The translations under genes and the position numbers were made by a program. 64,000 nucleotides of DNA from Hexactinellida sp. DTS-2022. Taxonomy: Eukaryota > Porifera > Hexactinellida. The DNA lies in assembly GCA_028753945.1 (NCBI GenBank), contig JAPNXP010000011.1:3472001-3536000 (forward strand). The letters run 5' to 3'. This document shows positions 35,201-50,200 of this stretch, one piece after another (within the stretch, counting starts at the first letter, position 1; every line of letters begins with the position of its first letter). A model generated the notes under the pieces. The model was not told where the DNA came from. It did no database searches and saw only the letters and a list, made by a program, of their open reading frames with translations.

Positions 35201-38200
35201 CAGGTCCTACTGGTATTGTGGGAGTGGTCGATTGAGTTACTGTCTGCCAATCCTGTTTTGATGAACTCTCGTTATACATTCGATCCATACAAACTGCTTC
35301 ATGTTCATCCGTAACTAATGCTAGGATCCCTATAATAGAGGTTGCATTCCCTTGGAATGGAGGAGAAGATCTCCAATTCGCGCCATTCTTTATAACAGCG
35401 GGATTAGGCGTCATTCTATCTAGTATAATTGGTTGTGACACTTTACAAGCTATGAGGCCTGCTCTGTTGATAGCGCGTAATGCTACAAAGTAGAACTTAT
35501 CTTGTAGGATATTGAGGACAGAGAAAGTATGTTTGGTAACATTATTTATCGTCGTGAATGCAGAGAGTCCGTCGCAGTTAAGTAGATTGCAATCATTTTC
35601 TGAAACTAACTTTATTTGGTAGTTCGCAACCGAGCTCTCTGGATCATAAAATCCAACCCATGAAACTGTTAATGTATTGTTTGTGGTTATATACGAGATC
35701 TGAGGTTCTGTTAAATCAGGACGCAAACTAGTAACATTAAATCCAATATTGAATTTTCCTAGAATCGGCGGAGTAGTATCAATCTCAATTGGATTGGATA
35801 CAGCCGCTGCGCATTGGAATGAATCGTCGATGGCACGCACATAGGCGTAGTACTGAGTTGCCCCTCTTAGATGTAGGCCAGATACAACTACTGATGAATG
35901 TGACTTTGATTTAGTAAAAGGTGTAAGTGAGAAATAGCTTCCAAGGGGGTTGGCGGCATTTTCAAAACTCTCACAAGAGAAATTTGCTAGCCCAGCATTT
36001 GTACTTATTGCATATTCAAAAAATACTATCGGAAGTAGAGAAGTGAAACTTTTCCAAGTAATGGCAAGGTATGCAGTTGCTGGTTGGAATTGTGGGATAC
36101 TCACAACCCCAGCCTGTACTATATTATTAAACCTTATAGGTTGAATGCCATTGGATGTTACTACTGCTATTTGGTGTGTTCCACTAGTGGCTTTCACTGT
36201 TACATAGTATGTGTTGTTAATATGTAACTTCTGGTTAAATAGCGTCATGGATGTATTTAAATAAACATTGTGATATGCTAAGACATTAAATCTGCTTTTT
36301 CCTCTCGGTTCTGTTCCTACTCCTAATTCGTAATTAATTACAGTCTCAGATATCCTCCTTGGGTTGACACCTCCGAATGAATTCCAATTGGCCATTAATG
36401 TCGTTAGAGAAGCTTGATGGTTGAAATCAACTCCTGGGAATGGACCATCATAAACTACACCGGGGATAAGAGGCTCCACCTGAACTGCGATGCCGTCTGA
36501 CCGAGCGGATCGTACATAGCCAAGACTGCTGTTCAGGTTTACAATGACGTATACTCTCGTATCTTCGTCAATATCAAGATTATCGTTGGAAGACTCGTTT
36601 GTTTTAACACTAGTTAAATTCTGTACTATTGTCTGGTTCATATATAATATCGCCCAATCATACCCCACTTTAAGACAAGGGTCATAAAAATTCCAAAATG
36701 ACTCAAGGAAACTAGTTCCAGTCTGAGCTTGCAAGTCATGAGTTCTGGAACCATCGAATACATAAGCAGATGGAGGGTTGTGCAACGATATGTAGATAGG
36801 ATTTGAGTTAGCTACTTGGTAGAGACCGACTTTATTGAATCCTCTGATAATTACGTAGATAACAGGGTGGAGCGTTAAGTCAATTCCTTCTAGAAAATAG
36901 TCATTGATCAGTCCAACGTTATAGAAATTCATAACGTTAATCTGACCAATCTCTGCACCTAAACCGATTTCATAGTAATCCATCGGAGTTTCATCGTCAA
37001 CAAATGTCTCCCATTTGATTCTGATGTTCATAACTATAGTTATGCACTGAGTAGATGATGAGGTGTTTTTGTAACTGAAAGAAGAGTTTACCTTCCCTGT
37101 AGGAAAGAATCCTACTCTTGTTTGGTCAACTAATATGCTCACGGCACGAGGGAGAGGGTCAGTATCATCTATTATAAGAGATGCAAATTTGTGATTGATA
37201 AGTCCGACACTGTTTATAATATTCAATGTGTACACCTGTTCTCCTGGTTGGAGGTTAGTTGAAAAGTTTGTCATTGTCACCATTAGAGTGCCACTATTTA
37301 AATACTCATAATAATATGTGGCGTCAACTTCCGCTTCTCCGAGCATTATCTCATAGCCAACAATTTCGCTATACTGGTCATAAGCTCCATGCCAGTGACA
37401 AGTCAATGAACTTGTGTTAGCTGTTGCATATTTTGTACAGTTAAATTGAACCTGTTGAATATTCGGTATATTTGTATCTATGGTGATACCTGGAGCAATA
37501 AGGAATGTGGACACCCCTGCTTTGTTGAACGCTGTAATGTGAAGGAGATTTGGCTTCCCATTTTGTTCAGGATCAACATCATTAGAATTTAGGCTGCTTT
37601 TGAGAGTAATCTTTGGAGTTGTGACTCCGTCGCTATATGGGTGTGTGCCTACTTGATACCAGAAGTTTTCTATACCGCTCTGAGGGTCTGTGGCATTCCA
37701 ACTAGCCACAAGTGTTGAGGGATTATACTGATAAATCTTTGAATCTGGCTGAAGATCTTTGAAAGCAGACCCGTTCTTTCTCTGTCCTAATTCAGTCAGC
37801 TGAATATAAGGCGCAGTCCAGTCCACAATTATGTCTAGAGTCAGAAACTATGTATTAATGTCATAAATTATTATACACGTAGACTTATTAATACGAAAAC
37901 GGAAAAAGATTTCTCAATTTGTATGTTGCGAGGTAAGCGCGTTTGGCGGGTTCAAATGCGCCTAACGGATTTCATCACTATTCCTAATGAAGTTATTATC
38001 AAATTATAGAATCCCAAGATTTTCCGTGAAAAAGTTCAATATTTCTATACAATAATTCAGAATCTAACCTTAATTAATAAATAATAGACGATAGACTATA
38101 AAGTGAAACCCCCACAGATGCTGTAGATTCAATACAATACAAGTAATGTATGAATCTACAGCTACTACAAATATATATACAGTAAAGACAACCTGATAAT

Positions 38201-41200
38201 TCCACAATTGTGTTTTCCCAAATACTGAATTACTCCCTATTAATACTCTAGATTATCTAAACTTTTTGTTAAAAGTACTTAATCTTGTTAATAATTGGAC
38301 TTTTGAAGGTACCCTATTCCATAAATATACGAAATTATTCTTAGTTAAGTAGTTTAAAACATTAAATACGGTTAGATTAATATTATCTTACCTTTTCCAA
38401 AACTGTTTATAGTTGCTTTCTGGTCGTCAGTAGAACAAGCAGTAATCGCTCTCACCTCCGTATATATATTATCTCCTAACTCCAAAGGTAAAAGCGCTTG
38501 TGCGACCCCAGACCCATCAGCTCCAACCACAACCCCAGCAGTAGTGAACTCCTGAATCTGATCCTCTGCAAAGCTAGTCCCCAAAGACCACTCGTAGTAC
38601 TGTATGCCACACAGTTCACTCGAGAACCCATCGAACTTGAGAGTCACTGTATCTCTCTCAGTCTGGAACTCCCCATTGCTTCTAACCCCTGAGTGTCCCA
38701 CCGTTACTACTCCCGCTACGTTAGCGCGTAGAACCTTAATCTTAGTTGATACCTTAGGAGCAGAAAACAGCCCAGCTCCATTCTTTGCTTTAACCGTTAC
38801 AAAGTAAAACTCCTTTGCAATCTCGTAGAGCTGCAACTGAACTGGTATAACCACATTGTTGGAAGCTGAGTACTCTTTGAAGTCAGATATGTCCGTGCCG
38901 CCTGGAGATGTGCCTACTGCTGCTGCGAATCCTGCTATATCGCTCTCAGAATCAATGGCTAACCACTGCACTGGTATTCCCCCAGTGTTACCGATCTCCA
39001 CCTACATATTAATTATAATAAGAGCAATGTTAAATAAACGAGATAACTTACGTTAGTTATTAATTATGTTATAGTTTTGTTCATACGTTTGAAGTAGAAA
39101 ACAAAATTTACAATAATTGGCGACACAAATTCGAAGCAGTGCGTTATTTCCTGTATACTAAATTGATTTAATTTAAATTTTTGGGGAAGTGGTATTCCAG
39201 ACAGGCCATGAAATGATCAAATATAGTGTATTATTGCACAGTATTACTATTACAGTAGAAATTTGGCAATCCGGCATTTTTCCCTATCCAAACGGTTGAC
39301 GGATTAGACAGGTTATACTGTGATACATAGTGCGACTAAGCATAAAAGTACGCCTAAGTTACAACAAAACTAAAATACTAGTTAATAAATAGACAAAAGG
39401 AGAAATAATATATGTTTGAAATATTTTGTGTCTATTTCAAAGCTCACAACGACAATAGAGTGAACTCCCGTTTTAGTCGGATAGAACGAAATAACTGTTT
39501 ATAACGAAATGGATATTTTCCCCCATAGCACTAAATGCAGTTATTATCCGTTAATAACAATATCCTGATATAACGAAGGAATTTACAGGTCCCAAGAACT
39601 TCGTTATAACGAGATTTAACTATATTTGCAATTAACATTTAAGAAATTATCGTGAGTCATAACCTACCGCATCCTCCGGTGTCTTTTCCTCAGACTCATC
39701 TCCATAAGTATCAATATGCACAAATATAATGTGAGGAGGTGTATTGTCTGGAATGATCCCACTGCTCGTGAACACAATAGACAGATTGGCTCTGTTAACA
39801 GGCGTAACACTAACTGTGTACAGAGTTCCGATGCTCAGTTTAGTACTGAGACTCCAGCAGGTGAGCACGCCAGACTCGCCTATCTCTTGAGGCCGAATAG
39901 ACTTGTACGGAGCATTTTCTGGGTAGAACTGGGAAGTTGAGCCCAGATGCCTGGCGAATACTGTGAGTCTGTATTCTAAGATACCAGATTCCGTGTCTAT
40001 CATTATCCAAGAGGCTGATAGGGTCTTGATCGATACTTGGTATGATTCGTCTATTCGGGGTGACGGGCCATCGTAAAGCTGAACTACTTTCGGAGGCGTT
40101 AGGTCAACCAAAAATCCTACAAAAAGAAAACAAAAATTAAACTAAACAAGGTGGTAAGACAACTTTTTATTTGTAAATTATTTTTTAATTTGCAAACACT
40201 ACATGTAATGTCATATTTGACTATGAAATGTTTCTCCCAAAACAGTGTATTCAAATCTTACTTTTTTATTAAATAATTGTCCTAGTTTAGCTACAAGTAT
40301 ACGTATACTATATTATATTTATCACATGCAGTTAATTTATACATGTGATGCTAATAAGTTGACATTATCATTATTCTATCGAAGATAATAACCAACTAAA
40401 ATAAAGAAAAATAATTTTTTTTAAGATAAGCATACCTTGACTGGTAACGTCGGTTGTTCTAGTCGCTCCATCCTGTCCTGTCACTGTTGTTCTCACATAG
40501 TCTCCGTGAGAGAATTCGAAATGTTTCCAGTTTATTCTTGTTTTTAAACCCACTGAAACTGAATCTTGTGTTATTCCAAATTTAACCTAATCGAAGACAA
40601 CTGTAGGTTTACGGAATAATATAGATAGTCACTGTATATAAGTTATATTATAAATGCATAGACCATCGCTAATAAGTCCTGTTACATATACTACCAAAAA
40701 ATTTAAAATTTTGAGTTAAAAGAAAGATAATAATAACACGTAAAACCTCGCTAGTGCAAACACCAGGAGACTGTCAAATGCGTTCGCGCTTATCCGGAAT
40801 TCGTATTAACCGATGCCATTTGTATTAAAATGCTTTTAAGGGCACTGAAATAGTGTTTGCATTAACCGAAATTTCCTATTAACAGTGTTCATACTAACGA
40901 GTTTCTACTGTATGTACGTACACCTATGACACATTTCAAATGGGATAAAGAGCGACACGCTGTTAGGATTAACAAGGGTGTACTGCAATTCAATTATTAA
41001 TAGAAGAGTTCGTACTTAATAATAACTTGTCACTCTTAACTAAGCAATTAAGACATATCATACTGCTTACGTTATCTGGTGGTATGTAGGGTGGCTTTAT
41101 TGGAATGACAGTGCTGTTAGATGGGACTGGACAAGTCTGCTCGAGGTTTGGGAAGCTACTAGTGGGTAAGTATTTCGAGACCTGTGCCGTGTATATGGTA

Positions 41201-44200
41201 ACATTGTATTGCGCTATGCCAGATTCCGGGTCCGAGAAGTTACCCCACACAGCCTGCACTGACTTGGGATTGGAAGTGTAGTTTAGATTCTTATCAACGG
41301 ATAACCCGTCCTTAACAAACCCGCCAATTGGGTTCGTGAGATCCACGAGAACGCCGTTAGAAGAGACAGACGTGTTCCTGGGATTATCAGTGTCAGAGTT
41401 GAATGCTATTACAGTGGAGTAGTACAAGGTATCGTGTTTGAGCTGGAGACCTCCTCGACAGATGGAATGTTGATCAGGAGGGAGGTTGGCTGTGAAAGCG
41501 ACAGTATTGGATAGCCCCGGTGCTGTCCCTGCGCCCCATCTGTAGGCGGATATTCCCGACTGAGGGTCGTAGAAGTTCCGCCACTTTGCACACAGGACAG
41601 AGTCTGAAGCTTGGTATTCCCAGTTAGAATTCCCCGGCCCGTCTCCGTCCATCACAATGCCAGGCGCAGGCGGACTCCTGTCTACAACTATGGGGCGAGG
41701 AGCATAGGACGTGCTCGTCAGATTAACTAAGAAGATAAATACAGTAAAACCTCCAAAAGTGAACACCTCCAAGAAATGAACAACTCCAAAATATGAACAC
41801 TTTTTCTCGGGCCCAAATTTCCCCATTACTTTATACCAGTGGTTCCCAATGGACCACTTAGGGGTCCACGGATGACTGTAGGAGGTCCACGGTTGAAAAA
41901 GGTTGGGAATCGCTGCTTTAGACACACAATATGAAAAATCATGAAAGTGAACACCTCTCAAAAGTGAACGTTTTGGCTGGTCCCCAGGGTGTTCACTTTC
42001 TGAATGTTTTACTGTACGTAGTTATAAATAGTACATACTGGTATTTAGTAGGATTTTAAAAAATAGGTTTGAATAAATGTGTAAGTTCATATTTTGACAA
42101 TGCTTATCTTAGATTCTTAGTTAGATAAATAATATAATAAATTATAGAATACTATTACTAGTTGTACTATTATAATATTACCATTGTTAGTTACTTTAAT
42201 ACGAATAAACGCTCTCGTTCCATCTGGTACATTTAACTGGTAATTGATTGTAGCAGTTCTGTTCTTGAATATAGGAGTCCATACGAGAATAGAAATATCA
42301 CTACTGGTTAGACCAGCTCCCAACTCAACACTCTGCAATCCTGATAGGTTGTCCCTATCAAGTACAACACCAGTTAATAAGGAACTATTAATCAGTTCAA
42401 TAATTATTACGTTGTTGCCTTAGTACTCCATCAAGCGCGTCCTACTCCTGGAAAATGTAGGACCTCAATAGCGCCTCTTTTAATATTGTTTTTGAGAAAA
42501 TCAAGGATTCAGGTAAATTTCCGATGGACATTTGCACATAAATTTTTGAAACAAAGGGATAGAAGTTATCACGAAGAGATATGAAAAGTGCATCATTGTA
42601 CAAGTTATACTCAAAGCTAGTTAGTACGCTCCGTTGTACACGTTCCAAATTCCACATCCTTAATTTATTATTAGAGTAATAGCTTGCAATTTAAAAAACG
42701 TAGACAAGACAATGAGGCAGTAAATTAATGATTATTTTGTTTCTAAAAAGCACCAGAGATACATTAATAATTTGATAGATGTATATCTGAGAGAAAATTT
42801 AAAGACTAAAATCAATCAATAAATTTTATACTATATCAATTACCAAGCTTCGTAGTAGAATGTAGATATATTTGTATTCTCGTTATAAGCAATTAGTGTA
42901 ACATTATAGATGATGGGAGGTGTCGTATCAATAATATAAGGCGTGGAGTGACACAGAGTGATAACTCCAGAACTTCCAAAGATAACTTGATTCAGTCCCT
43001 GTACAGTCATATAGTATATTCCGTCTTCAAAATGCTGCAAAACTCTCCCTTGATTGATGTCAGGGAGTCGGGATGTGGAGTCTGCATTCGGATCTCTCGG
43101 GGAGAGAGCCCCCTCTTTACAAGCCTCATATCCCATATACCAAGCATAAGCGTACATTCCTAGTGATATATCAGTATTAACCAACTGAAATATACAAATA
43201 GAACTAAACGTCTATTGATATTGTAAATCTATATTATTAAATCTCGATTGTTGTGTGTTTGTCCGGATTGTATTAAAGTGATGGGGGACTAGAAACCGCA
43301 TTTATAATTGAGATAGAGACTAAGTTTCAAATGTTATAATAGGTAAACTAATGTTATAATTGGTAAAGAAGTATGCTGATTTCGAATTTCGCGTTTATAA
43401 ATTTATAATATGAATATTTATTGTTGTTGTTTACAAAATAGGTAACAAATTAATGAAATTCTAAATCAACCTAGAAGTTAGCTTTCAACGGGTATTATAG
43501 GTAAACATGTATGCTGAACACGAATTTCGCGTTTATAAATTTATAATATGAATATTTGTTGTTGTTGTTTACACAAAATAAGTAAACAAATTAATGAAAC
43601 TCAAAATCAACCTAGAAGTTAGCTTTCAACGGGTATTATAGGTATACAAGTATGCTGAACACGAATTTCGCGTTTATAAATGTATAATATGAAAAACAAG
43701 TTAAACATGGAAATCTTATAAAGGGATATTATAACGTCCCTTTCCACCATTTTCAAAGGTGGAAAGGGTGAAGAGTAAGGCCGCACAGCGATCGTTAACT
43801 TGAGTTGCGTAGCACCGATCCGTCGCAAAGCGACCGAGACCGAAGGGTTCGTTGAATAAATGGGGAAATTTAGGAAAGCAGATTCATATTTTTGATAATA
43901 TTGTTAATTTACACAATAATAATAATTATAGGCTATTAATAAATTATTGCTGCTTAAAATCTTTGTTTCATTATTTGAATTTTTTGCCGTAAGTACCAGT
44001 ATTATAATAATTTTAATTTAACTCACCACTTTGGAAATCATGGAACCCTTGGAATGTGACACTCACAAACGAGCTCAGTCTGCTATACTTAATATCTTGA
44101 TTTACTGAAGGGCCATTGTACACGCACTCAGACCCAGGGCCGTCCTGAATTATTCTATGATATGCCAGTGGAGTCACGTACTCAGGAGGTCCGCATCTCT

Positions 44201-47200
44201 GATTGAATGCAGCAGTGCATCTGTCGTATCTTGTTTCATTCAGAGAAGCATTCACAACCAACCCTGGCTCTGGCGGTGTAAAGTCTATTAGCATTCCTGG
44301 AGAGCTGAGATAGCTCTCATAGAGGAGCTCATTGACAATATACAGGTTCAGAAAGTAGAGTCTATTGTGCACCAATGGAAGATCTTGGTACTTGAAACTC
44401 GCATGATTGCCAACACCTCGTTTCTCATAGTAACTGTACTGGAGGTCATATTCGAATTCTATATCAGAATCAGCACCAATAGCATTAAGCAGTTCACAAA
44501 CACGATGAACGTCTGCATAGTTGAATGAAAAACATTTGGTTGGGAAGGAAAGGCACTCTGATGCACACTCTTGTAGATTCGTTAAAACGGATTCCTTGAA
44601 TGGGGTAACACCAAGCCGCTTGTTTGAAATGGTAATGAAATTCTGTAGTGCATTAGTTTCAGTACTTTCAAGTTCCAACTGTGCAAAGTCGAAAGCAGTG
44701 AAAGCTACCGTCTGGTCTCCATATCGACCCGGTCCATAACCGATTGCTTGAAATTGAATTTTAAGATTTGTATCGTCAATAATAGTAGCTTCTCCTATCA
44801 GCTTAGATGGGTGGCTGGAGTATATATAGGTGACGAAGTCCACCCTGCCATTCGGTGGCGTCATGTCGTACGTACTGAGACTGCACTCTGTGGAAGAAGA
44901 AACTCCCTGAGAGTTAGAGCCAGAAGCTGTCCAATATAGAGGAATATTGGATGTTAAATTCCGCGCAATCAGCACAGTATTGCCATTCATCCTGTCATTA
45001 CTCACGAGATCTTCGCCTCCCTTATATGTACCAACTGAGTAGGTTAGTTTAACTTGACTCTTGTCATCAGCTACATTGATCTGTAGGATGAATGCGGGAT
45101 TTGTGTAGTCTCTGCCTGCTACCTGTGTCACGGTGCATGGAGTAGCTACGGCACGTCGAGTCACGTAATGATCTTCTGAATACGAGAGTGCACGTATACT
45201 TCTCGACTGTTCAGTAACAGGAGAGAACAGGGGAGGAGAATTGTCTTTTTTCTCGTTTGATTTGTCCAGAAGGTTTCTTACAATCGCTGGTGAATTCCAA
45301 TGAAAAATTGTTATGCTAATTATTGTTTTTGAGAAGTGTGTAAACCATAAATTGATTGTGATCTTAAGATATACGTGTAGAGAAATGCCTAAAGGTATAA
45401 TCCTCAAGTCAACTCGGATTCTTAATGCTAGTGGAAACTTTTTGAACCCAACAGAAGGCTGTATTGGTAGATGTGTATTCAGGATTGTTCCTGTCAGGCT
45501 CACTCCAGCTTCTGCGATGAAAATAGAAATTGCTGCACTCCCACTCAATACTAATCCCACATTTGGAGTTGCCTCAACACTGGCGGCCATAGATATAAAA
45601 CATAATTTAGCGCCTAGACTGAAACCATATAGTCCATCAAGACTGAGTGTGAAATGTAACGGGACCCAGCCTATAATGATGTATTTATCTATTCTGAAGA
45701 AATTTCGATGAAATTGTATTCCATAAGATCCCGATATACAAACATCAAATTTTGTTGGGAAATCGGTATCACCAGTGAGTATAAGACTCTTTCCACTGAT
45801 TATTACATTGAGTAATTCATTTAGGAACACATTCCTGAGGTCTTGCATTAGTTGATTGAGTCTGTTGGTAGAATTACTGGCTGAGCCTGTATCTCCAAAA
45901 TCCTTAATATAAGTCACAAACTCACCTATGGTCATATTTAGGAAATCAGGTATTTTGATACCACAGGGTGTAACGTCGCTTGAAACGGTTAATTCTCTCC
46001 TTCTCCTCTTTGCAGTACAGTTAAAGGGACTCGGAATCTGGAGACCTGCTCCAGCAAGTAATTCTAAACTGAAGAAACATTGCGAATAGTCTTCTGAAGA
46101 TCCATCTATGGGACACAGGTATGCTTTAATGTATAGATATATATTCAGATCTTTCCGGGTTACTTTAACATCCAAATTAACAGTGGCAATTCCTAATAAC
46201 TCAGCTGATTCATGAACGATGTTTAACACTGATCCTCCGTAAATATTCGGTAATTCAATTACCTTCTCTAAATTTTGGAATTTAAGAGTAATGGAAGGAG
46301 CACATGGATCTAATGTGATAGAAAATGTAACTGAGTATTTGAAGAAGTCTAACTTAAGAGCAGCAGCACATCGCAAGGATAGGCAGTCCTCTGAAATAAC
46401 ACACCAACGGTTCTCTGGAATGGCATGCTGGAGATTGGGACATAAATCCTTAGGTAATGCAATAAGCTGAGCAATGAGCTGTTCTCTCTCGCCCTGGAAA
46501 GGCATTCCTCTTATTTTCAGAGCATTTTGAATTGACTCAAGATCAAGGAGCGATGGATCCATCAACTTCTCATTGGAGCAATCTAGCGCATTCTGAAGAT
46601 ACTCAATTGTATTTTCTACAGAGTTTATTACCTCCCTAACCTCATTACTGGATAATTTCTTCAGTACTTCCAATATAAAACCAACTTTAATTGTATTGAC
46701 TGAAAAGTTAAATTCATTCCCACCTTCAGTAACTACAATATGAAATCCTCCTTTCTCTGTAGATTCGCTTGAATACTTTTTCTCCTGATCTTTCGTAAAG
46801 TATCGCCCAAGATTAGTACCGATTGGACGGTTTGTAGGCCCTCTGGGTCCATTTGATGAAGCTTTAGGTAATAGATCATTCCTTACACCAGGATCTTCTG
46901 AAATAGCATGTTTGTACTTAGGTTTATATGCAGAATTATTGGGAGGCTCATTATTATTATCTGGAAAGTTTGGATCTTTGCAATAATCCGCGTTTCCACA
47001 TTCCCCACGGCCCTTATCCTTCATTGTATCGGGCTTCCCTATAATAGTCCCCGACTTAATCACTTTACCTTTCACGACTAAACCGTAGTCATTGCAATCT
47101 TGAATCCATTTCGGAATTTCCAATAACCGTGGTTGCAGGAATGGGAACGGGTTCGTTGTGTAACCGCTTGACTTGCTCATCATCGTAAAGTGTATAAAGT

Positions 47201-50200
47201 TAGGTTGGCATTCGAATTCATTTCCTGTCACTGTTCCAATCATATCTCCTCCCTGTACATTTACACCTGAACTTGTAATGTTATCCAATAGCTGAACATT
47301 GTGTATCATAATTACATATTTACTGAAAGAACCAGACGGGTAGATTAGCACTTGGTTATCTGGAACTCTCAAATAAAGCCCGCTTGTTGGAGCTACCAAG
47401 CCATCTCCTTCCTCCATTTCCAGTTGAATGCCATTCTTATAAATATTGGGGTCGCCAGATGCTGTGGGATAATATCCACACTCACATTTCGTTTCTTTAC
47501 AGCTGTCTCCTCCCCGAATCTGTCGCGGAAAATTGCGGTTAAATTTAGGCCCGAAAAGTCTTTCAATTAAATTTTTCACCTCTTCATATTTCTCCCTTAA
47601 AATTTCGTATGCTTTTATTGCAGTCTTGATAACGTTAACAGCAGAAGTGTATGCTTTAATAAAAGGTTCCACTATCTTTAATAGTGGAGCAAGTGGTTCA
47701 ATAAACTTTTCCAGTGCTTTTTTTAAATCACCATAAGCTTTTAACCTTAGTATGGTCAAATTTAGGCCAGTAGCATGTTCAAAGGAAGATATATTTCGTA
47801 TTTCTGAGAACTCCTTAGCTTCTTTGATAATGAGATCTTTCGCTTCAATAGTTGTGTTGTAAATCTCTTTCAATCTATTCACTAAGTCCATCCACCCCCT
47901 AATGTGAGCTCCCTGGAACTTCGTAGCATTTAATAAGACATCCTTACAGTCAATGACTGCGTCAAATGCAGACCTTAATTGGAATATTGAAACTATCACA
48001 TCTCTAATAGAGATTAGTGGATTCCTGAAAAAGTGCACAATTGACTTAGCAATTGTTTGAATAGCAGTTTTGATGGTCTCCCCAACCCAAGGTAGTGTGA
48101 CAGTAACACAGTCGGATATTTCCTGATAGAACATTAACACATCACTTCTCACATCATTATACAGTGATTTCACTTCATCGATTAACGTGATACCTTTCTG
48201 AATAAAAGGTAGTTCCTTGAGTTGTTCGAGTATTCTACGCAGCGTTGGTGATACGACGAGATTCTCAATTATAAACGGGAGCTCCGAAACAGCTTCTACA
48301 AGAGTATGGAAGATATACCTTATATTAATGTGTTCACCCAATACTTCTCTGAAACTTGTAATTGCATCCTTAATCGCTTTCACAACAGCACCAATCGTCT
48401 TATCATAAATGTGTGTTAGATCACTAAACGAATTTATCCCCAACTCCTGGAGAATGTTCAAGTTATATGAAATATGTCCCTTAAGGCATACCCTAGCGCG
48501 AAACACTTCAAAATGAGTATCAACATAACCAAGGTTGACAACAAAGTATGCTTCATCATGAATATCAATCAAGAACCTTCCACTGAGAGGTTTGATATTC
48601 AGATCAATTATGTTTTCTACTATGAGTCCCATTGAAGCTCCAAAATTATTAGTTCCTATATCTTTCTTCCACATTAAACTTGGAGTTTGTAAATGGAATG
48701 AAAGTGCAGCAAAGATGTTAAATCTTCTAATTCTACGTTTACTCGCTCCAGCCGGAGACTGCTCAGAATTAGTATAGTTATAAAATTCGTGCAAAACCTG
48801 GGACATTTCATCTGCCCTCGGATGTAACTGGTATTGAACAGTAGCTTCATATCTAACTACCTCTGCTTCGTCAATCAGTGCCGCTGATAGTATTGTTTCC
48901 GCTGCCTATGGGAGTACACCTGTTTTAAGGTTTGTAGTTATATATTGAGTAGTGTGGAAACACAACTCTGTAAATTACTCATACGTATATTCTGTCTATT
49001 AATTAAGACGTGGTTTGCGAGAATCATAAATGCATTATTAGGAGTAATTTTCAAACCATTTAATTAACAAGATAACTTAAAGATTCAATATTTACATGAA
49101 TCGAAAATAACGAACATTCAATACTTAAATTATTACTACACAATTTTGGTTGATAATTTGATTGGTTACTAAATCTTGGAGGCTATGGAGGCTATAGCTA
49201 TTTGAAAACGCAGATAAGCAATAAGAGGAGACATAATACAAGTATGAATATCTACGTTACTGGTTACTCCAAGCCATAATTATAATAATTAATTACATAT
49301 TTCTTATAGAAGAACTATTTACTAATCAATTTTTTAATTTTGAAAATGAATGATTATACCTCATAAGTGTGATACGCTCTCAATGAATGAACAGCTGATC
49401 TTCTCAGTAGAGTAGGAGCGTGTTTGGACTCTATGAAACCTTTGAGAAGATCAAAACTCTTCTCATGCCCCGCATTTCCCAAAGAGTTAATCAGATTAGA
49501 TTGTCTCATCATTATTACATCATCAGAGGTGAGTTTAGGTGAATCGTCTCGCTTGTATCTGTAACAATTTACTTAATTATGAAGGCTCAGATTTTATTAG
49601 GAATGTAAGAAAATATATGAATTAATATATTAAACTCAAGACAAATTTCGAATTAACGTTAATTGATATGAAATATTATTAATTAAGTGTATCCGTGACC
49701 TTCGATATATAAGGCCTGAGTGCTAAGCGAAAATTTGTGTACCATGGATTACTTAAAGTGCATTGAAAAATGGAGAATTGTTCTTTATCCCAATAATTAG
49801 CAATGATAGAGCTGAAAAGTGTATTATAACTATATAGGAATATGGTACCCAGGTATACATAGCACTCTCCAGAATTGTGATATGTCATCATCTGATGACG
49901 TAATGGTAATTTTGGTTGCGAATTTTCTTGTTTTTCTAGCATACTTTTAACATAGTTAAACGCGTTATAAATGTTCAAAATTGGAACATGGTTATACCCA
50001 TAACTAGTTGAAAAAATATATCGAAATTATAAATGGAATGTTGACACATTCCTCGGTTGCCATGGAAATGTATATTTCCTAAAATGTGTCATAACTCAAA
50101 AACTATGAATGTTATGTAAACTAGGCTGGTACTGATCTGTCCGGAATAGGTAACTTCCTATTCATTGATAATACATTTTATATGCCTAACTTCAATCATC

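Noticed and set aside
42442-42657. 71-codon minus-strand frame within the giant gene region, first taken as an exon
   Set aside because: Using it breaks phase and no donor restores it. Joining 42844 directly to the acceptor before 42384 keeps phase and rebuilds the FN3 D-x-D-x-x-SG turn, so this stretch is intron.
43160-43184. TTTCAG acceptor extending the 42844 exon to 43181
   Set aside because: Combined with the AGT-G donor at 44027 it gives an immediate stop. The later ACTAG acceptor keeps the frame and the FN3 motif.
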